33,938 nt of DNA. Source: an uncultured bacterium. Its GTDB lineage: Bacteria; Verrucomicrobiota; Verrucomicrobiia; Verrucomicrobiales; V1-33. A model generated the notes under the pieces. That model was not told the origin of the DNA, searched no databases, and was given only the letters and a program-made list of their open reading frames with translations. The stretch is taken from assembly GCA_903954065.1 (NCBI GenBank), contig CAJBME010000368.1, forward strand, positions 1-33,938, read 5' to 3'. Below, piece after piece: positions 31,501 through 33,938 of the stretch (within the stretch, counting starts at the first letter, position 1; every line of letters begins with the position of its first letter). The position numbers and the translations under genes were made by a program.

Positions 31501-31722
31501 TTGGCCAGTCTGTCCCGCATGCGTCCGGTGCTCGTGACCACGTTGGCCACCGCGGGTGGGCTGCTCCCGCTCGCACTCACCGGTGGGGCCCTTTGGAAAC
31601 CGCTGACCGCCGTGCATATTTTTGGACTGCTCGCCGGCACCGTCCTGACGCTTTTTGTGCTTCCCGTCTGGTATGTCGTCGTCGTCGCCAGACCGCAAAC
31701 CCTGCGACGTGTCCTGTCGTGA
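28558..31722 (+). CDS. RND-family exporter (AcrB/HAE1-like inner-membrane subunit)
   Basis: A 1054-residue proton-driven inner-membrane transporter. The N-terminal helix (WWVEHPSAGWAALVATLACGFFALVQLPRQEDPAL) and IVCIWPGASAAEVEQQVTRPLEQ are standard. The proton-relay pair is D423-D424 in LGMLVDDPVV within the fourth helix. The second half repeats the layout, with the porter part at about 570-870 and helices 8-12 from about 895 on. Length fits AcrB-type pumps (1020-1060). Such pumps normally have a membrane-fusion protein beside them; none is in this operon or nearby. Translational overlap with the polyketide synthase suggests it exports that product. The open frame to 27880 upstream is a shadow of the synthase gene; the Shine-Dalgarno at 28545 fixes this start. 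Confidence 0.93.
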   Translation: MSQCRREMPDGPVGGGLARWWVEHPSAGWAALVATLACGFFALVQLPRQEDPALPGRIARIVCIWPGASAAEVEQQVTRPLEQRTIEMASMLEVSSETRDNVAIITLGQRPAGLGRIEQEWDVLRGRLAEVPLPVGCRPPVLQTDFGDVVTLLLAVSSGTANDYRPVVDGVHRLVEVLETVSEVGRVRTVGEVPETIELTGSPARLQQEGIPLSRLIEVIGRQGHFIPGSLISGTETNLPVRVAPGLGSERELRDLVLGRGADGQPLRLEELLDVRRGDVTPLPFHVDVMRRSGDDRLTRERSVLLAVEMKTGGTISRFDREVRAAVDGVVPALPAGVEVHTLSDQPASVKLRLSHFNRCFLEAVAVIMVVALLLMEWRAAVIVACAIPLTVAMTLAGMWALGIPLHQISITALIIALGMLVDDPVVAADGINRELAAGTPRGVAAWLGPWKLRRAIFFATLINIFAFLPLLLLPGDKKSFIYALPVVVTLSLVCSRIVSMTFVPLLGRWILRGQGGLHHDGAQRGFSMGGIDRLRAALLGSYRAVLAAGLRHPWKVLMAVHVVLLASLLLVPGLGRQFFPPADRNQLLVDVTLPESSSLERTRAVCDRIFALLQPHDEIVGGAIFMGGSGPRFYYNITPKPPADHRATILINTRQASEVPALIVKIRAALDREVTDARCVVRQLEQGPPVEAPVQIRLTGDDPVVLRRLADAVAAIVKNAGGYKVDDTLGVPVDSLRIKVDQSRASALGVGAESLVGAVQAVGAGLRVTEVRESGRAVPVVFKLWAGLEAAGGPEAVEMLRRLPVQVADGAPVPLAQLAEVSLEPGYAVFHRHGGRRSVVVESYAPFGDLPAAVVARARSAVEQLVLPAGYEVAIEGEDKELVASRREMGGVMIVSLALIAAAMVVQFQSFSRSAVVMLTVPLGLIGALGGLALTGAPVGFMAMLACVSLAGIVVSHIIVLCEAIEEARAETTSLHEALILASLSRMRPVLVTTLATAGGLLPLALTGGALWKPLTAVHIFGLLAGTVLTLFVLPVWYVVVVARPQTLRRVLS

Positions 31723-32032
31723 CGCCGGTCAGCCGGTAATGGGGGTTTCGTGAGGTCTGGGGAACCTCCGTCCGAAGTCGGCCTCTCCGTCACGTGCAAC
31801 ACCCCCTGCCCAACATTTGTCGTTGGTCCGCCTAGGTCCTAGATGGAATTTTATATGTGATAATCAGTTAATAATCAGATTATTACTTAGGTGAAAGAAT
31901 CTTTGTCAAGCGGTTCTGGGTGTCGAAAACGGGGGTGTTTTCAGATTTTTCTTTACAATCGGACGCGAATTCCCGCATTCTGGCCGTTCAGCTCAAAATT
32001 CCACCCAAAAGGTTCCTCATCGAACTGCCATT
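31723..32032. other. Intergenic region, AT-rich in its second half
   Basis: No gene seen. After about 100 nt of ordinary GC content the region from about 31840 becomes AT-rich. It holds CTAGG-T-CCTAG (31832-31842), the palindrome at 31869-31885, and a TACAAT (31954-31959) that could be a -10 box for the CBM9-like gene, though no good -35 is at the right distance. Confidence 0.5.
31869..31885. promoter_or_regulatory. Palindrome TAATAATC-A-GATTATTA
   Basis: A perfect 8-bp inverted repeat with a single central A, overlapping a direct repeat ATAATCAG (31863/31871 region), in the AT-rich stretch upstream of the CBM9-like gene. It looks like an operator for a dimeric regulator. Confidence 0.4.
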
Positions 32033-33938
32033 ATGAAATTACACCGAATACCAATACTGCTAGCGATGGCCTCGTGCCTCCTGCAGTTCGTTGCGTTAGC
32101 CAATGATATTGAACCCGGAAAGGAGTTCTACACGGCCAAAAAGACTGTTAATCCCATCGTGTTGGATGGCAATCTGGCGGAGTGGACGGGAGCCGATGTG
32201 CTGGCCGACCCTCGTTTTGCCATCCCCAAGGGGTCGGGTGCGGCCGGAACCTACGTTAACTTTGAGCCATACAATGGCGGCACGTGGACGGGGCCTGACG
32301 ACCAGACCTCGAATGTCCGCGTCGTCTATGACGATGAGAACGTTTATTTCGGGTTTGTGGTCACGGACGACTACCATGAAAACTCGGCGAATAGTGCGTG
32401 GAATGGTGATTCGGTGCAGCTGATGGTGGCCAATGACACCCGGGATTCCCAGGTGGGTTTGTACAACTACGCGTTGGGCGGCGTTGAAGGATCCTTGGGT
32501 GGAGTGATTGTTATGCACGAGGCTGGTCCTGGCGGGACGACAGCGGTGGTGACGCGGGATGCGGCCACGAAGCGGACCACGTATGAAATCCAGCTGCCGA
32601 AATCGGCGATGGGACTTGAGACGCTGGCTGCGGGGGTGCAGTTCGGCTTGGGGATGGCGATCAATGACGGTGACAAAGACACTCCTGGCCAGCGAGGCTG
32701 GGGTGGTTTGGGCGCCCACTCTATCGTCTTCGGCAAAAGCCCGTCGGAAACGGCGCTGATTACGCTGGCGGCCCCGCTGCCGCCGCGCGAGCAGAACAAC
32801 GACATCGAGCCAGGCAAAGAATTCTACACGGCCATTAAGGCGGCGAATCCGATTGTCATGGATGGCGAGCTCACCGAGTGGCGTGGAGCTCAGTTGTTGG
32901 CTGATCCACGGTTTTCCATTCCCAAAGGATCGAAGGCCGCCGGTACCTTGGTGAACTTTGAACCGTACAACGGCGGCACTTGGACCGGTCCTGACGACCA
33001 GACGTCGAATGTGCAAGTTGTTTATGATGATGAGAATGTGTATTTCGGATTTGTGGTCACAGACGATTACCATGAAAACTCGGCCAACAGCGCGTGGAAT
33101 GGCGACTCGGTGCAGTTGATGGTGGCCAACGCCACTCGTGACGCACAGGTCGGTCTTTATAACTATGCGTTGGGCGGCATTGAAACCGCGCTCGGCGGGG
33201 TGATTGTCATGCATGAAGCTGGGCCGGGAGGCACCAGTGCGGTGGTGACGCGGAATACGGTGACCAAGCGGACGACCTATGAGATCAAGTTGCCGAAGGA
33301 GGCGCTGGGATTGGACGCGTTGACGGGTGGTGTGAAATTCGGTTTGGGCATGGCCATTAACGATGGCGACAAGGACACTCCGGGCCAGAGAGGTTGGGGT
33401 GGCTTGGGGCCTCATGCGTTGGTTTTTGGCAAGAGCCCGTCCGAAACGGCGATGGTCACCTTGGCTGCCGCGAACGACATCGAGCCGGGTAAAGAGTTCT
33501 ACTTTGCCAGCCCGGCTTCCGGGACGATTACAGTGGACGGTGCGCTCAATGATTGGTCGGGAGTATCGGTTCTTTCTGATCCTCGGTTTGCCGTGCCGAA
33601 AGGTTCGGGCAGCCGTGCGGGCGGCGGGGCGCTGACCCTGTTTGAAGTGTACAATGGTGGCACCTGGACGGGTCCAGATGACCAAACTTCGGCCGTGCAG
33701 ATCGCGTATGACACAGAAAACGTGTATTTTGGATTTGTCGTCACGGACGATTACCATGAAAACTCGGCGAATAGCGCATGGAATGGTGATTCGGTGCAGC
33801 TCATGATTGCTAGTGCCACGCAAGATGCACAAGTTGCCTTGTATAACTATGCCTTGGGCGGCGTGGAAGGTAGTGTGGGTAACGTCATTGTCATGCATGA
33901 AGCCGGACCTGGCGGTACGTCGGCGGTGGTCACGCGCA
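32033..33938 (+). CDS. Secreted protein of tandem CBM9-like domains (3' end outside window)
   Basis: Open from the ATG at 32033 to the window end without a stop: 635 codons so far. A signal peptide (KLHRIPILLAMASCLLQFVALA, cut before NDIEPG) is followed by near-identical modules of about 225-232 residues that start at NDIEPGKEFY. Each has the pattern of family 9 carbohydrate-binding modules: an IVLDG-L-EW opening, DDENVYFGFVVTDD, and NGDSVQLM. Two full modules and two-thirds of a third are seen; more may follow. CBM9 modules bind sugar chain ends and often sit on secreted glycosidases; whether a catalytic domain follows is unknown. At DNA level the modules differ mostly at third codon positions. 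The antisense strand is also open, but is a shadow. Confidence 0.88.
   Translation, partial: MKLHRIPILLAMASCLLQFVALANDIEPGKEFYTAKKTVNPIVLDGNLAEWTGADVLADPRFAIPKGSGAAGTYVNFEPYNGGTWTGPDDQTSNVRVVYDDENVYFGFVVTDDYHENSANSAWNGDSVQLMVANDTRDSQVGLYNYALGGVEGSLGGVIVMHEAGPGGTTAVVTRDAATKRTTYEIQLPKSAMGLETLAAGVQFGLGMAINDGDKDTPGQRGWGGLGAHSIVFGKSPSETALITLAAPLPPREQNNDIEPGKEFYTAIKAANPIVMDGELTEWRGAQLLADPRFSIPKGSKAAGTLVNFEPYNGGTWTGPDDQTSNVQVVYDDENVYFGFVVTDDYHENSANSAWNGDSVQLMVANATRDAQVGLYNYALGGIETALGGVIVMHEAGPGGTSAVVTRNTVTKRTTYEIKLPKEALGLDALTGGVKFGLGMAINDGDKDTPGQRGWGGLGPHALVFGKSPSETAMVTLAAANDIEPGKEFYFASPASGTITVDGALNDWSGVSVLSDPRFAVPKGSGSRAGGGALTLFEVYNGGTWTGPDDQTSAVQIAYDTENVYFGFVVTDDYHENSANSAWNGDSVQLMIASATQDAQVALYNYALGGVEGSVGNVIVMHEAGPGGTSAVVTR
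32102..32797 (+). repeat. CBM9-like module 1
   Basis: Runs from NDIEPGKEFYTAKK to the linker APLPPREQN (232 codons). It is slightly longer than module 2 because of this Pro-rich linker. Confidence 0.8.
32798..33472 (+). repeat. CBM9-like module 2
   Basis: Runs from NDIEPGKEFYTAIK to ETAMVTLAAA (225 codons), with no Pro-rich linker before module 3. The protein sequence is highly similar to module 1. Confidence 0.8.
33473..33938 (+). repeat. CBM9-like module 3 (partial)
   Basis: Begins NDIEPGKEFYFASP and is cut by the window end after TSAVVTR. Its first 60 residues differ most from modules 1 and 2 (a GSRAGGGALTLFEVYNGG insertion/variation), while the central DDYHENSANSAWNGD core is identical. 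Confidence 0.75.

Noticed and set aside
31891..32106. A 71-codon plus-strand ORF in the AT-rich gap
   Set aside because: It spans the promoter region, overlaps the CBM9-like signal peptide in another frame and has no protein-like pattern.
32096..33898. A 600-codon open frame on the minus strand opposite the CBM9-like gene
   Set aside because: It has no recognisable fold and merely mirrors the repeated plus-strand gene, which has a signal peptide, conserved CBM9 motifs and third-position divergence between modules.

Overview
The window looks like chromosomal DNA from a Gram-negative, GC-rich bacterium of the PVC superphylum, most likely a verrucomicrobium. The clues are a long, plant/Chlamydia-type IspG sequence, a Tat-exported DUF1501 protein, a secreted ThuA-domain protein, a site-2 protease (RseP) beside ispG, and an AcrB-type RND pump, which implies an outer membrane. 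This is inferred from gene content; no rRNA, tRNA, CRISPR array, insertion sequence or phage gene is visible. Most genes lack a Shine-Dalgarno sequence, and several have a promoter -10 box so close to the ATG that the mRNA would be nearly leaderless.

Layout. 1-431: gene-poor DNA with dispersed intergenic repeats. 432-3221: an E1-like adenylyltransferase/rhodanese fusion (minus) and a P-loop GTPase with a glycine-rich membrane segment (plus). 3322-10451 (all minus): small membrane protein, rseP, the N-terminal part of ispG, a secreted CAP-domain protein, the C-terminal part of ispG, and an unknown one-TM protein. 10613-13953 (minus): coiled-coil protein, M14-type metallopeptidase, ThuA-domain protein and YceI protein. 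14226-16113 (plus): small EamA-like membrane protein and a PaaK-like adenylate-forming ligase. 16273-17877 (minus): pgi. 18044-19426 (plus): DUF1501 protein. 19559-21995 (minus): secreted HEXXH peptidase, family 2 glycosyltransferase, trpF. 22133-24028: convergent phosphoribosyltransferase and cupin-like genes overlapping at their 3' ends. 24273-31722 (plus): a tightly packed five-gene operon (B12-type radical SAM protein, YceI-like protein, FAD oxidoreductase, type III polyketide synthase, RND pump). 32033-end (plus): a secreted protein of tandem CBM9-like domains that runs off the window.

Two systems stand out. First, IspG, the [4Fe-4S] enzyme of the penultimate MEP-pathway step, is encoded as two separate intact ORFs. 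One carries the catalytic TIM barrel, the other the inserted A* domain plus the cluster domain. The break falls in the inter-domain linker, and a 2.1-kb unrelated gene lies between the halves. Second, the 24.2-31.7 kb operon joins synthesis of a probable type III polyketide lipid to a periplasmic YceI-like lipid-binding protein and an RND exporter, with no membrane-fusion or outer-membrane partner beside it. Genes in this operon abut or overlap by 4 nt, and a good promoter precedes the first gene, so they are probably co-expressed.
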